The notes under the pieces are model-generated. The model saw only the letters and a program-made list of their open reading frames with translations. It had not been told where the DNA came from and ran no database searches. Both the position numbers and the translations under genes were made by a program. Shown piece after piece: positions 16,372 to 27,324 of a DNA stretch of 64,000 nt; position 1 is the first letter of the stretch, and every line of letters begins with the position of its first letter. This stretch comes from Colius striatus (Eukaryota > Chordata > Aves > Coliiformes > Coliidae): assembly GCF_028858725.1 (NCBI RefSeq), contig NC_084776.1, positions 868,001 through 932,000 of the forward strand, written 5' to 3'.

Positions 16372-19300
16372 TCACAGCTCGTTGTGCAGCGGCTGGCACT
16401 GGGGGCTCAGCTTCTCCTCCAGGACGGCGTCGGGGGCACAGAGCCAGGGGTCAGCCGTGTCCCGCTGCCACTGCAGCAGCCGCGTGCGGAGCCGCTGCAG
16501 GACGGGGCCGTAGCTGGGGTCGGGCGCCAGGTTCTGCCTCTCGGCTGGGTCGCGGCTGCAGTCGAACAGCTCCCAGCGAGCCCTGTAGTAGTACTGGTGC
16601 AGGGTCTTGTCCCAGTGCGTCGGCTGCCCGGCCCTGGTGCGGTTCAGCAGGTCTTGGAAGGTGGGCGAGACGTAGAAGTCCTGGTCGATGGGGAAGGGCA
16701 TCTTGTAGTTGAGGTTGTGAACGAGGCGGAACTGCTGGTGCTGGATGGCTCTCATGGGGTAGTACATGGTCACCTCGTGGTGGCTCTGGCTGCTGAAGGC
16801 CGTGGCCCAGGGCTGCTCCGACTCCAGCGCTGGCAGCAGAGACTTCCCGGTGAGCTGCACCCGCCTCCCGCCCAGGATGCTGTACGAAGGGTAGGGGATG
16901 GAGAACCAGTCCAGAATGGTCGGCGTCACATCTGCAGGGGAAGAGAAAGGTGAGAGCACGGGCTGGTGCCCATGGGAGGAAACAGCCTGGAGAGGGGCAG
17001 AAAGGTCCCTGGGGCCCACTGCCATGTGGGCTGTGGGCAGTGCTGGGACAAGCTGCAGAGCTGAGCCCTGGGATGCCGTTCCTGCGGGGACTCTGCTGCT
17101 CTGCCATCCCTCCTCTCCCTTCCCAGGGCCGGCGGTGCCACAGCTGAGGGCTGCAGGATGTCCTCCGGGACAGGACCCTGGCTTGTGGCATGGGGAGGGT
17201 TCAGAGCAGCTCACGGCCCCTGGGCACAGCTCTGCACTGCTCTGCTCCCTCCTGGGGGACACAGGCTCTTACCTAGGAGGGAGGCAAAGGCCTGGCTGAC
17301 GTGCCCCCAGCGCTCAGGGTGCTCGGGGGAGGAGATGAGCAGCGGCTCGGCGGTGCCTGAGCGGTAGAGGTTGGTCCTGCCACCGGGGAAGGGGATGCCA
17401 TTGTCAGAGGTGAAGATGACCAGGGTGCTGTTGAGGAAGGCAGCGTGGCGCAGCTCCTCCAGCACCAGCCCGATCCCTGTGGACGGGGGGACAGAGCTGA
17501 GGGGGGGCAGAGCTGAAGGGGAGCGGGTTAGGGGCACCAGCCAGACCCCCGGACTCCTACCTTGGTCCATGCGCCCGATGGTTGTGTACTGAGCTGCCAG
17601 GTCTGCCCGGGCAGCCGGTGTGTCTGGGACAAAGCCAGGGACCTGAACACAGAAAGGGGAAGTGGCCCATGGGCACCACGGGGAAGGAGGCGCTGGCCTC
17701 CGCCACCACCTCTGCCGGTTCTCACCCATAATGATGACAGTGACCCAGGTGCCGCACTCTGCCACGTGCAGCCCCCAAACAGCCCCACGCAGCCCCCCAT
17801 GGTCCCATGCAGCCCCACAGGCTCCCACCTGCACTTGCTCTGGGTGGTACAGCTGTGGCTTCCAGTCAGGGATCCAGCCCATCCCGCTCTCTCCGTTGCC
17901 AAACTTCTCACAGAAGGCCCCGAACTGGGGCTGGGAGTGGCCGCAGCGGTGGGGGTCGTGGAAGGCGACGTACAGGAAGAAAGGTCTGGAGATGGTGAGA
18001 GTGCAAGTGCTGCAGCAAAGGGCAGCTCACGCCCCCTGAGACCCCCCCTGTGCTGTGTCGGGGTGAGCTGGGGGTCAGTAAGAGGACTGCCACTTAATCT
18101 GGGCTCCTGGATATGGGATGATCCAGAGACACCTACTTGTGTCTTTCCTACTTGTGACCAGCTGGGACAGAGACAGGCCATGAGCAAGGCCGGTTTCCCT
18201 CTGCTCCCCGTGCCCCCTCGCAGCCTGCCCCAGGGACGTGGGTCTGGCTCACCTCTCATCCTGGCTCTGCAGGAACCGCCGGACGAGCTCCTTGATTCGG
18301 GTGATGTTTCTCCCAACCTGCAAGACTGAACTGTTCTCCTCTGTGTAGGCGAAGTCAAAGGGGTAGACAGCCTCAGGCCCAACGTGCTTCTTCCCAATGA
18401 TGCCTGCAGGAAGGCAGAGTGTGCTGGGAGCAGCGGGATAGGGGATGCTGCTGCCATCCCCTCCCTGGGCATTGATGATCCTCATCTGCTCCAGAACGGG
18501 CTGTGCTCTGCAAATGCTGCTGTGTGGAAGACGCCAGTGGCTTCCCTGGTCATTTCTGCCAGTTGTAGAGACATTTCGACATCTGGTCAGAAAACAAGAC
18601 CCACGTGGGGACCACAGTAGCCCAGGGCCCAGGCATGGGCAAGTGCTGGAGCAGCTGAGTGACCCGTCTGGAAGTCTGGATGGAGCACAAGCCTTGTGCA
18701 AACCCAGGACCCAGGAAGGACAGGGATGGGGAACAGAAGTGGAAGTGAAGTGCGAGCAGGATGGCACAGGAGCAGCAGTGGGGGGATGCAAAATGAGAGC
18801 ATGGGGTGTGGGCATGGATCCAGCCTGTGCTCAGTAGCTTGCAGGAGGGTTTGCTCTCAACATCTCATGCCTCTCAAGGGGTTGGGTGCCCAGAGCAGGG
18901 GGTTTCCCTGCCCATGCCACTTGCCCTGAGCTCCCTACCTGTCCTCACACGTGCTTGGCTGAGCAGCCGGGGCAGACTCTGCACGCCATCGAAGGAGTTG
19001 AAGTGATGCACGTCCTGGTGCAGCCCATACATCCCATTCTGGTGCTGCAAGGGGGCAAAGACAGCAAGGGTTGGATGATGCCCACCAGCCTGGCCCCAAA
19101 GCAAGTCCTGCTGCAGAGGAAGCAGCTCCGAGGGGCAGAGGAGAGAAGGGGTGTGTGGGCATGGAGGGCTGCCAGCTCCTGTGACCATGCTGTATAAGCC
19201 CCCATGTTCGGGTGCCCACGGTGGTCTGGCAGCCTCCGAGGGTGCCCCCACCTGCGGTAAGCCGGTGAGGATGCTGGCCCGGCTCGGGGAGCAGCTGCTG

Positions 19301-19745
19301 ACGGAGCTGAAGGCGTTCTGGAAGGTCACACTGCGCCGGGCCAGCGCGTCCAGGTGCGGTGTCCGGATGGCAGAGTTGTTGTAGGCGCCGCTCTCAAAGC
19401 CGCCGTCGTCGGCTGCGGGGGAGAGGTGCGGGATGAGCCCCGCAGCACCGACCCCGTGTCCCTGACCGTGCCGGGCGGGGGGGCAAAGCCCAGGGGGCCG
19501 TCCCCGCAGAAGGTGATGCAGCGAGACCCCCGGGCCCGTCCCTCCTGTGCCCACCGGACACCCCGAGCCGCCGACAGCCCGGTGCGGGGCCGCTGCGGGG
19601 CTGGGGCGGCGGGCACGGAGCGCGGCCGGCTCCGGTGTCCAGCGGGACGGTGAGCGCACTCACCCAGCAGCAGCAGCACGTTCCGCGCCGGGGTCCCGCC
19701 GGTCCCGATGGCGCCCAGCAGCAGCGGCAGCGCCCAGGGCCGCAT
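16372..19745 (-). CDS. SGSH: SGSH, N-sulfoglucosamine sulfohydrolase (heparan N-sulfatase)
   Basis: Eight exons in transcript order: 19664-19745, 19252-19412, 18939-19044, 18253-18403, 17829-17985, 17561-17642, 17273-17476, 16372-16931, giving 500 aa (human 502). The enzyme removes N-linked sulfate from glucosamine during lysosomal heparan sulfate breakdown; human loss causes Sanfilippo syndrome A. Exon 1 encodes a signal peptide ([17 protein letters not shown]). Exon 2 carries the metal-binding Asp pair in ADDGGFE and the sulfatase signature CSPSR, whose Cys68 is the residue turned into formylglycine. Exon 7 carries [10 protein letters not shown], part of the same metal site. Long stretches such as [27 protein letters not shown] and the C-terminal [13 protein letters not shown] are nearly identical to human SGSH. 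All catalytic residues I can judge are present. It is tail to tail with GAA and head to head with SLC26A11. Confidence 0.96.
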
Positions 19746-19815
19746 GGCGGCGGCGGCGGGGCTCGGCCGCTCCTCCCGCAGCTCCTCCGGCCGCCCCGGC
19801 TCCTCCTCTGCCCCG

Positions 19816-19825
19816 GTCACATGAG
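19816..19825. promoter_or_regulatory. CLEAR/M-box-like E-box upstream of SGSH
   Basis: GTCACATGAG contains the palindrome TCACATGA, a recognised core for the MiT/TFE factors (TFEB, TFE3, MITF). It differs from the lysosomal CLEAR consensus GTCACGTGAC by the central G-to-A and the last base. It lies about 72 bp upstream of the SGSH start codon (complement of 19743-19745). Function is inferred from motif and position. Confidence 0.5.
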
Positions 19826-19865
19826 GCAGCCCCGGCGGCTCGGATCCGGCCCGGGCGGGAGCTGC

Positions 19866-20238
19866 GGGGCCCGCGGGGTGTGTGCGTGTGTCCGTGCGTG
19901 TGTCCGTGTGTCCGTGCGTCTGTGTGTGTACGTGCGTGTCCGTGCGTGCGTCCGTGTGTGTCCGTGTGTCCGTGTCCCCGTGCGTCTGTGTGTGTACGTG
20001 CGTGTCCGTGCGTCCGTGCGTGCGTGTGTCCGTGTGTGCGGGGCCCGCGGGGTGTGTGCGTGTGTCCGTGTGTCCGTGCGTGTGTCCGTGCGTGTGTCCG
20101 TGTGTGCGGGGCCCGCGGGGTGTGTGCGTGTGTCCGTGTGTGTCCGTGTCCCCCTGTGTCCGTGCGTCCGTGTGTCCGTGCGTGTGTCCGTGTGTGCGGG
20201 GCCCACGGGGTGTGTCCGTGTGTCCGTGCGTGCGGGGC
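19866..20238 (+). repeat. GTGTCCGTGCGT-type array with GGGGCCCGCGGGG higher-order blocks
   Basis: About 370 bp made of GTGT, CCGT and GCGT words in tandem. It is interrupted by four copies of a GGGGCCCGCGGGGTGTGTG block beginning at 19866, 20040, 20108 and 20198 (the last with a CpG-to-CpA change), spaced 174, 68 and 90 bp apart. The SLC26A11 initiator ATG at 20240 sits directly after a final partial block (GCGGGGCC). The array is mostly alternating purine-pyrimidine, which favours left-handed DNA. Several reading frames are open across it on both strands only because the unit contains no stop. Confidence 0.9.
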
Positions 20239-20239
20239 C

Positions 20240-23200
20240 ATGCCGGCGCGGGGCCGGTGCGGGTGCGCGGAGCCGCGGCGGCTGCTGCCCGTCCTGCGCT
20301 GGCTGCCGCGCTACTCGCTGCGCTGTTTGCGGCTCGACCTGCTCGCCGGCCTCAGCGTGGGGCTCACCGTGGTGCCGCAGGCGCTGGCGTACGCCGAGCT
20401 GGCCGGGTTACCTCTGCAGGTGGGTGGCAGTGGCCGGTGGCCGTGGGCGACCCCGCTGCCCGTGTCCTGGCCCGTGCGGCGGCGTGGCGGGCAGGGCAGG
20501 GCCGGGGGCTGGCCCCGTGCTGTTGTCACCCTTTTTGCCGGGTCAGCTCTTTCAGACGCCGTGTGTCAGCTCGGGGCTGAGCGCGGGCGCTGCAGGGACT
20601 CGGTGCCAGCCCGGTCCCTGGCACCTGCCGGCCCCATGCCAACGCTCGCCTTGTCGCCTGCAGTACGGCCTCTATTCTTCCTTCATGGGCTGCTTTGTCT
20701 ACTGCTTCCTGGGCACCGCCAAGGACGTGACGTTGGGCCCCACAGCCATCATGTCCCTGCTTGTCTCTTCCTACGCCTTCCACGAGCCTGTCTATGCCAT
20801 CCTGCTCGCCTTCCTCTCCGGCTGCATCCAGCTGGCCATGGGGCTGCTGCACCTTGGTGAGATGCTCCTGCCCTGCGTGGTGGTGTTTGTCAGTGCATCC
20901 CGCAGCTGTTTCTCCCTCCTCCCTGTCCTCTTTGAGACATGGGTTGTCCTGCTGATGCTTGTGACAGCTCTGTGTGTGTGCAAACCCCTGCTGCTCCCCG
21001 TTGAACCCAGCAGCACCTTAGTGCCGCTCGTCCTGTGCAGGTTTCCTCCTGGACTTCATCTCCTACCCAGTCATTAAAGGATTTACGTCAGCTGCTTCCA
21101 TCACCATTAGCTTCAACCAGGTCAAGGTAGGGTCTGCTGTTCTGCTCCAGATGCCTGGCCCACGCTCTCCTGGAGCTGGCCTTGCTCTGGAGATGGGCTG
21201 TGTCGTAGCTCTGGGCTGGGTAGTTGCTCAGTGCAAGAGGACAGAGCCCCAACGGGAGCACAGGTCTCCTCTGCCAGTGGTTCTGCTCAGTCCCCAAGTG
21301 CTCTACTCTGAGCAGACCAAGCTGGATGCACCTGTGCCTGTGACCAGCGGGTGGCATCCAGGACGTCAGTAAACCTGGGACGTTTGATTCGGTCACTTGT
21401 GGGAGGTGTGGGGTGATTATCGGGAGCTGGGTGATTCATTATCAGGTGCTGGGTCATTATCAGGCTGATTTGCAGCTCTGCTGGTCTCTCAATGCTCTGG
21501 TGCCTCAGGCCCTCTGGGTCTTCTGGGGCTGTGATGCTTCCTCTGTGGTTAACCAAAATCAGAGGCTCTGGAGGTGGTGTCAGGCGCGTGAGGAACCAGC
21601 GGGCTGCTGTTGGCTAATGGCTGCGGTCGCAGCGGGGCTGCTGCCTCAGTGCTGGGCCTTGGCTGCTGCTTCTGGCACGGTGCTGGGGGGAGAAGGGCTG
21701 CATGGATGGGCTGGGCTGGGGCCCCGAACTGAGCCTCTTCCCAGGAGCTGCGCAGTTGTGTGTGCAGGATGGAGCGGAGGCATCTCAGCCCTGTCTGCAC
21801 AGAGCCGCAGGGAAAGGGCCATGTGTGCCAGGGCTCCTGCAGGGCTGAGCCTCGGGGCTCCTGGCAGCCCCTCTGTGGCACCTGGCAGCTCAGGTTGTGC
21901 CAGGCTTTCACCAGGCTTTGTCTTCCTGCACAGAACATCCTGGGGCTGCAGGGGATCCCTCGGCAGTTCTACCTGCAGGTGTATGAGACGCTGCGGAGGA
22001 TCGGGGAGACCAGGTCAGCATCATCCTGATCATCGTCCCTGTCCTGCTCCACCCCTGCAGCTACAGGGTCTGAGGCGCTGCTGCTGCTGCTTTGGTCACA
22101 CCTTGGACTGATTTCTCAGTCCCTGTCCAGTGCTGTGACACAAGTTCTCAGCCATTGCTATTTGAGCTGGACATTTGAGGATGGGAGCACACAGCACCGG
22201 CTCCCAAGCTGGTAAAGGGAAAGGGTGGAACTTGCTTGTCCCATATTCTGCTCCCCACTTTATACACAAGGATTTTGCCAGCCCAAAGGCACGTCCTGGG
22301 GACTGTGTCTCAAGTCCTACTCCAGTTTTTGACAGTCTGCAAGGGAGCTCAGGCATCCCCGTGCCTGTTAGCTGCAGCCATGGCTCAGGGTCTGTGCTTT
22401 AGCCTGTGTTTCACACACAGCCCAGGGTCTCAGGCAGGGTCAGCTTCACTGGGGCTGTCACAAGACCTCCCTGCCCAGCTGTGAGGAGCAGCAGCAGGAG
22501 GAGGATGCAGATCCTGCCCCATGGATCCTGCCTGTCGCAGGGGACCTCCTTCCCTCTTTGTGAAGAGCCCATAAATCCATTAGCGTTGTGCTGCTGACTG
22601 GGGGACACCCCCTGCTCCCTGTCCTGCTGCCCCCAGGGAGGTGACACATTTTGCTGGTGGCACAGAGGTGCTGTCAGCATCCCTGTGAGCTCTGCACCTC
22701 CCTGCAGAGCCGCAGCACGTGCCCAGGCACACGCTCCCCCTCCCATGGGCCTTTGGGGTGCCTCTCCCAGTGCCTTGCAGCGTGTTTGGGCTGTGACTGA
22801 CGTGGCTGTTGCAGGGCTGGGGATGCCATCCTGGGGCTGGCCTGCCTGGCCGCGCTGCTGGGGCTCCGGGCCATGAAGAGCCGCCTGCGCCCAGCTGCCC
22901 GTGCCGAGCCGCTGGCTGCCAGGATCAGCTACCTGATCGTCTGGACCTCTGCCACGGGTGCGTTGGCCTTCCCCTGCCCTCTCCCCTCCCGTGGCCATCC
23001 CTCCTGCAGTCTCTTCTCTTTGGGGCAGGGGTGAGACGGCCCCAGAGTGGTAAAGCTCAGGTCAGCGGGAGCTGAGACCCGGAGGTGGGTCAGGGAGGAC
23101 AAAGCCACCGCGGTTGCCCGTTTGTAGGGCTTGGCAGACCCCAGCAGCCCGGGTTCCCCACTGCTGCCCTCCAGGCAGGTTTGCATGGTTGCTCTCTCCT

Positions 23201-26200
23201 CTGCAGCACGCAATGCCCTCGTGGTCCTGTTTGCCGGCCTGGTGGCTTACTCCTTCCAGGCGATGGGCTGGCAGGCGCTGACGCTGACGGGCAGCATCCC
23301 CCGGGGCCTCCCTGCGCTGCGGCTGCCGCGCTTCTCCAGCACAGCCGCCAACCGCACCGTCCCCTTCCTGGCCATGGTGCAGGTGGGTGTGGGGCTGGCT
23401 CCTCGCTCCTGCCTTTGCTGGCTGCCAGCACAGCAGGAGGGGAGGGGGCTCTGCTGCGAGGGGACCCTCGTCCCTCGGTGGCAGCGCTCACCGTGTCCTT
23501 CCCTCGCAGGACATGGGGGTCGGGCTGGCTGTGGTCCCGCTCATGGGCCTGCTGGAGACTGTCGCCATTGCCAAGGCTTTTGGTATGGCTGTGCTCGCTG
23601 TGGGGGGGTCTCTGCAGGGAGGTGGGTGCTGGGGAGGGTGCTGTTCCCACTAAGCCAAGCCTAGTTCATAGCATGAGATGGCAGGAGGGGTCCCGTGGGG
23701 TGCTGCTGACCCCCCTCTCCTGGTCTGGCAGCTCCCCTGTGCCTGGCTGGGGTGTGGGCTGGGATGGCTCTGCATTGTGCACAGGAGCCGAGCGCTGTCT
23801 TGGGGTGCTCCTGTGCCCAGGGGTGCCAGGATGGGGCCCGTGGCTGTCCCAGGTGCTGCCAGCCCTGCTCCATGTGTGTGGTGGGTTGTGCCAGTGGGAA
23901 GCTCGGAGTGATGCCCCTGATCTCCTTTCAGCTGCACAGAACAATTACAGGATTGACCCCAACCAGGAGCTGCTGGCTATGGGTAAGTGGCTGATCAGAG
24001 CAGGGGGACAGGGAGTGGGGGTCCAGCCCAAGTGCCACTGCATGTCCCACAGCCCCTGGGCTACCAGAGACCCCCATCTTGGCAGTCCTAGCTCTGCTTG
24101 GAACTCTGCCTTTCTTACTGTGCATGCTCCCCCAACCCCAGACCTTTCTCACAGTTCAGCGGTATCCAGAGCAGCCTGAGCCCAGCTCACATGGCTGGAT
24201 GGGCTCTGGTCCAGCCCCAGGTACCAGCCTGGGGATGGGGGAGGTAACAGAGGCACAGACCCATCTCAAAGCCCTGGGTGGTGTCTCCCATACCTGTTGC
24301 CTCCCCAGCCCCTCTCCTTGCCCCCCGCAGGCTTTGCCAACATCCTGGGCTCCTTTGTCTCGTCGTATCCCATCACGGGCAGCTTTGGCCGGTGGGTAGC
24401 AGGAGGGGGAGCAGAGTCCCAGGACTCTTGCTGGGGCTGTGTGGCGAGGGGGCTCTGTGAGATCATGGGTGAGTGGGTGGTTGTGCAGATCCCACTGGGT
24501 CCCTGAGCTCCTGCTTTGCCCCCAGCCGCCCACCTCCCCGCTCCGCAATCCCCCGGGAGCTGTTTCTCTCTGCTGGGGTCTGAGGAGGCGGGTGGTTTCT
24601 GTGAGTGGGATCTCTGGGCAGCAGTGGGGGGAAGCTGAGGCCCCAGGCAGCCCCAGCACAGCCTGACACAGCGTGTGGTTCGTGTTCCAGGACAGCGGTG
24701 AACGCGCAGTCGGGCGTCTGCACCCCGGCGGGAGGGCTCGTCACAGGTCACAGCTCCGCAGCGCCCGTGCCCAGCGCCAGCACCCCCTGGGCACCTCGGC
24801 TGGCAGGGCCCCGTGGCTGAGGTGCTGCCCCTGTCCTGCAGGTGCCCTGGTGCTGCTCTCGCTGGCGTATCTCACCTCCCTCTTCTACTACATCCCCAAG
24901 GCGGCGCTGGCCGCCGTCATCATCGCGGCCGTGGGGCCCATGTTCGACGCCGGCATCTTCAGCAGGCTCTGGCGGGTTAAGAGTGAGGCCACGGCTCGGG
25001 GGCAGTCGGGCACCCTGTGCAGCACGTCCTGGAGGGCCCCTGGCACGAGGACAAGGTGCAGCTGAGCCTGAGGCGTGTGTTTTGTAGGGCTGGACCTGGT
25101 GCCGCTGTGTGTGACGTTCCTGCTCTGCTTCTGGGAGGTGCAGTATGGCATCGTGGCCGGGGTGGTGGTCTCGGGGGTTCTCCTCCTCTACTCCATTGCC
25201 AGGCCCCCAGTAAAGGTGGGTTTCACACTTCCCCTTGGATCTGGTGGGGCCAGCTGGGCTCGCTAGGGAGCTGGGGAAGGGCTCCTGAGGGCAGTGGGGT
25301 GCTGGGGTGCAGGATGCTGCTGTCCTGCTCCCGCCCTCTCCTATGTCCTGAGCCTGCCATCAGCACAGCACGAGGACCCTTGTCAAGGAAAGGAGTATCC
25401 CAGGAGCTGAGGGCAGGAGAGGGAGGCATCACTGTCCCTGATCCTGCTGATGCTGGGATGTGTGCAGGAGGGGGGTTCCCATGAGGAATAGGGGCTCCCA
25501 TGTGTCCCTCTCCAGCCAGGGCTGTGCTGTGTTTTGTCCCATGGACAGTTGTCCCTTCCTGAGGAAGGTCACAGCCCTGGGCCTCTCGTGACTCATCCTC
25601 CTCCTCTGGGGTGTTGTGCAGGTGTGGGAAGGGGACGTGCTGCTCGTGCAGCCGGGGAGCAGCCTGCACTTCCCTGCCATCGAGAGCCTCCGGGACATGA
25701 TCTGCAGCCACGCTCTGGCAGGTACAGTGCTCCCAGTGCTCCCAGTGCTCCCAGTGCTCCCAGTGCCCACCTGGGTCACTGCTGGGGGGGGGTCAAGCAC
25801 TGACCACACCTGCAAGCTGTGGGTGCAAGCGAGGCCAGCACAGCTTCCCTGTGTCATAGCCCCTGCCTGCTGCTGCTCTCCCGTGGCTGTCACCCCTATG
25901 GCTCTCAGGGCTGTGTCCAGCCCGTTTCCCCAGTTGGGGACACAGGCCTGTGCTCTTCCTCCAGCAGCATCTGCACCACGCTGCATCATCCTGGACTGTC
26001 GCCACGTCAGCAGCATCGATTACACGGTGGTGGTGGGGCTGGCGGAGCTGCTGCGGGAGCTGCGCACACACGGCATCTCCCTGGCCTTCTGCAGCCTCCA
26101 GGTACGTGGCTGCAGCCCTGGCTGGGCCGTCCTGGCCCTTCTGCCTCTCCCCACGCTGATGGGCTCAGCCCAGCTGCCTTCCCTGCACGATCTGCACTGG

Positions 26201-27324
26201 TTGCTGGCACCTGCTGAGAAGGTGCTGCTGCTCCTCTGCTTGGTAGCACCTTCACCATCTCAAGTGCCTTCATCTCGAGGAGGTGGAGGCTGCAGCGTCA
26301 GATCCCAGCTGCAGGATGTGGGGCTGAGGGAAGGGCTGAGTGAAGGGCTCTGCCCTGGGCTGGCTAAGGCGCTCACAGCAGCAGCAGGCTCCCTCAGCCC
26401 ACGTTTCTCTGCCCTCAGGACCCTGTTCTCCAAGTCCTGCTGTCTGCAGACTTAGAAGGGTTCCAGCATTTCCCCAGCCGGGAGGAGGCAGGTGAGGCTC
26501 TGGGCTGCCCCGGGTGCTCTCCCAGGGCTGGGATCCCCCAGGCTGCTGCTGAGTGGGGCTCTGAAAGGTGAACCTGAGAATCTGACCTTTGTCAAGGTCC
26601 AAAGCTGCAGTGTGTGGGCTGTGGGGAAGGCAAGCAGGAGCCCTGCCAGAGAGCAGAGTCAGCCTGGCCCTGGGGATTCGTGGTGAGCTGTTGTGGTTTC
26701 ACCCATCCAAACACCACACAGCCCTTCCCTCACTCCCCTCAGCGTGATGGAGAAGAGAATCAGGGGAAAAAAAGGCAAAACTGGTGGTTTGAGATAAAGG
26801 CAGTTTAACAGGACAGAAAAGGAAGGGGATACAATAATAACGATCATGGACTGTACAAGCCAAGTGATCCACATGCATCACTCACGACCTGCTGACCCTT
26901 GCCCAGCCAGTTTTGTTCAGTGTGATGTCCTGTGTGCTGGAACATCCCCTTGGCCAGCTCAGGTCAGCTGTGCCCTGGCTGTGTCCCCTCCAGCTTCTTG
27001 TGCCCCATGGCCTCGCTTGGCAAGGGGGTGTGAGAAGTTGAAGAGTCCTTGGCTTAGCGTAAGCACTGCTTGGCAACAACTAAAACACCCCTGTGTTATC
27101 AACAGACTCTTCCTAAACCCACAGCACAGCACTGGACTAACTAGTGGGAAGAAAATCAACTCTTATCCCAGCTGAAAGCAGGAGCCTTGGCTTAACTCTC
27201 TGTCTTGCTTCTGTCCCTTCCTGGCTCAGAGTGGTGTGGAGGAGCAGAGCCGGGGAGCAGCGAGGCAGCCACCTTCAGCAGCAGCAGCCAGAGCTCGCTG
27301 CTGCCCTCGGGGCTCCTCCAGTGA
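20240..27324 (+). CDS. SLC26A11: SLC26A11, sodium-independent sulfate/anion transporter
   Basis: Sixteen exons: 20240-20419, 20664-20856, 21041-21126, 21934-22013, 22815-22957, 23207-23382, 23510-23582, 23932-23982, 24331-24391, 24691-24746, 24842-24982, 25088-25215, 25622-25721, 25965-26101, 26419-26491, 27230-27324, giving 590 aa (human 606). It is a SLC26/SulP multi-pass membrane anion transporter; the family member carries sulfate and chloride and has been placed on lysosomal and plasma membranes. Conserved marks include [57 protein letters not shown] and [16 protein letters not shown]. Exons 13-16 form the cytosolic STAS domain ([20 protein letters not shown]). The start was set by homology: the frame stays open upstream through the promoter array, but similarity begins near this Met. 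Exon 14 has a CAGCAG tandem acceptor. The last 31 residues are Ser-rich and hardly resemble human. Confidence 0.94.
21412..21466 (+). repeat. Short imperfect tandem repeat in SLC26A11 intron 3
   Basis: Three imperfect copies of a unit like GGTCATTATCAGGTGCTG of about 18-22 bp. The surrounding intron (21127-21933) shows no other recognisable element. Introns 4 (22014-22814) and 8 (23983-24330) are likewise plain. Confidence 0.55.
25726..25765 (+). repeat. 10-bp tandem repeat in SLC26A11 intron 13
   Basis: Four copies of AGTGCTCCC(C) with a partial fifth, beginning right after the donor at 25722. It is a simple intronic minisatellite. Confidence 0.75.
26690..27185. mobile_element. Solo LTR of an old avian endogenous retrovirus
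   Basis: About 495 bp beginning near TGTGGTTTCACCC and ending near CCCAGCTGAAAGCAGGA. Landmarks such as GTTTGAGATAAAGGCAGTTT, GGTCAGCTGTGCCCTGGCTG and GAAGAAAATCAACTC follow the order of an LTR family seen widely in bird genomes. No internal region or second LTR is present, so it is a solo remnant, diverged and old. It fills most of the last SLC26A11 intron and ends about 45 bp before the last coding exon. The exact family name was not determined. Confidence 0.7.

Larger units (their letters stand above)
19746..20239. promoter_or_regulatory. Bidirectional SGSH/SLC26A11 promoter region
   Basis: The two divergent start codons are 494 bp apart. The SGSH side (19746-19865) is CpG-rich with a CLEAR-like E-box and no TATA box. 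The SLC26A11 side (about 19866-20238) is filled by a GTGTCCGTGCGT-type array. Both transcription starts must lie in or next to these 494 bp unless there are remote noncoding exons. Confidence 0.7.

Noticed and set aside
19547-21077. Long open frames of 437-480 codons across the promoter array
   Set aside because: The repeat units contain no stop codon, so several frames are open. Outside the SLC26A11 exons they have no protein-like composition or conserved motif.
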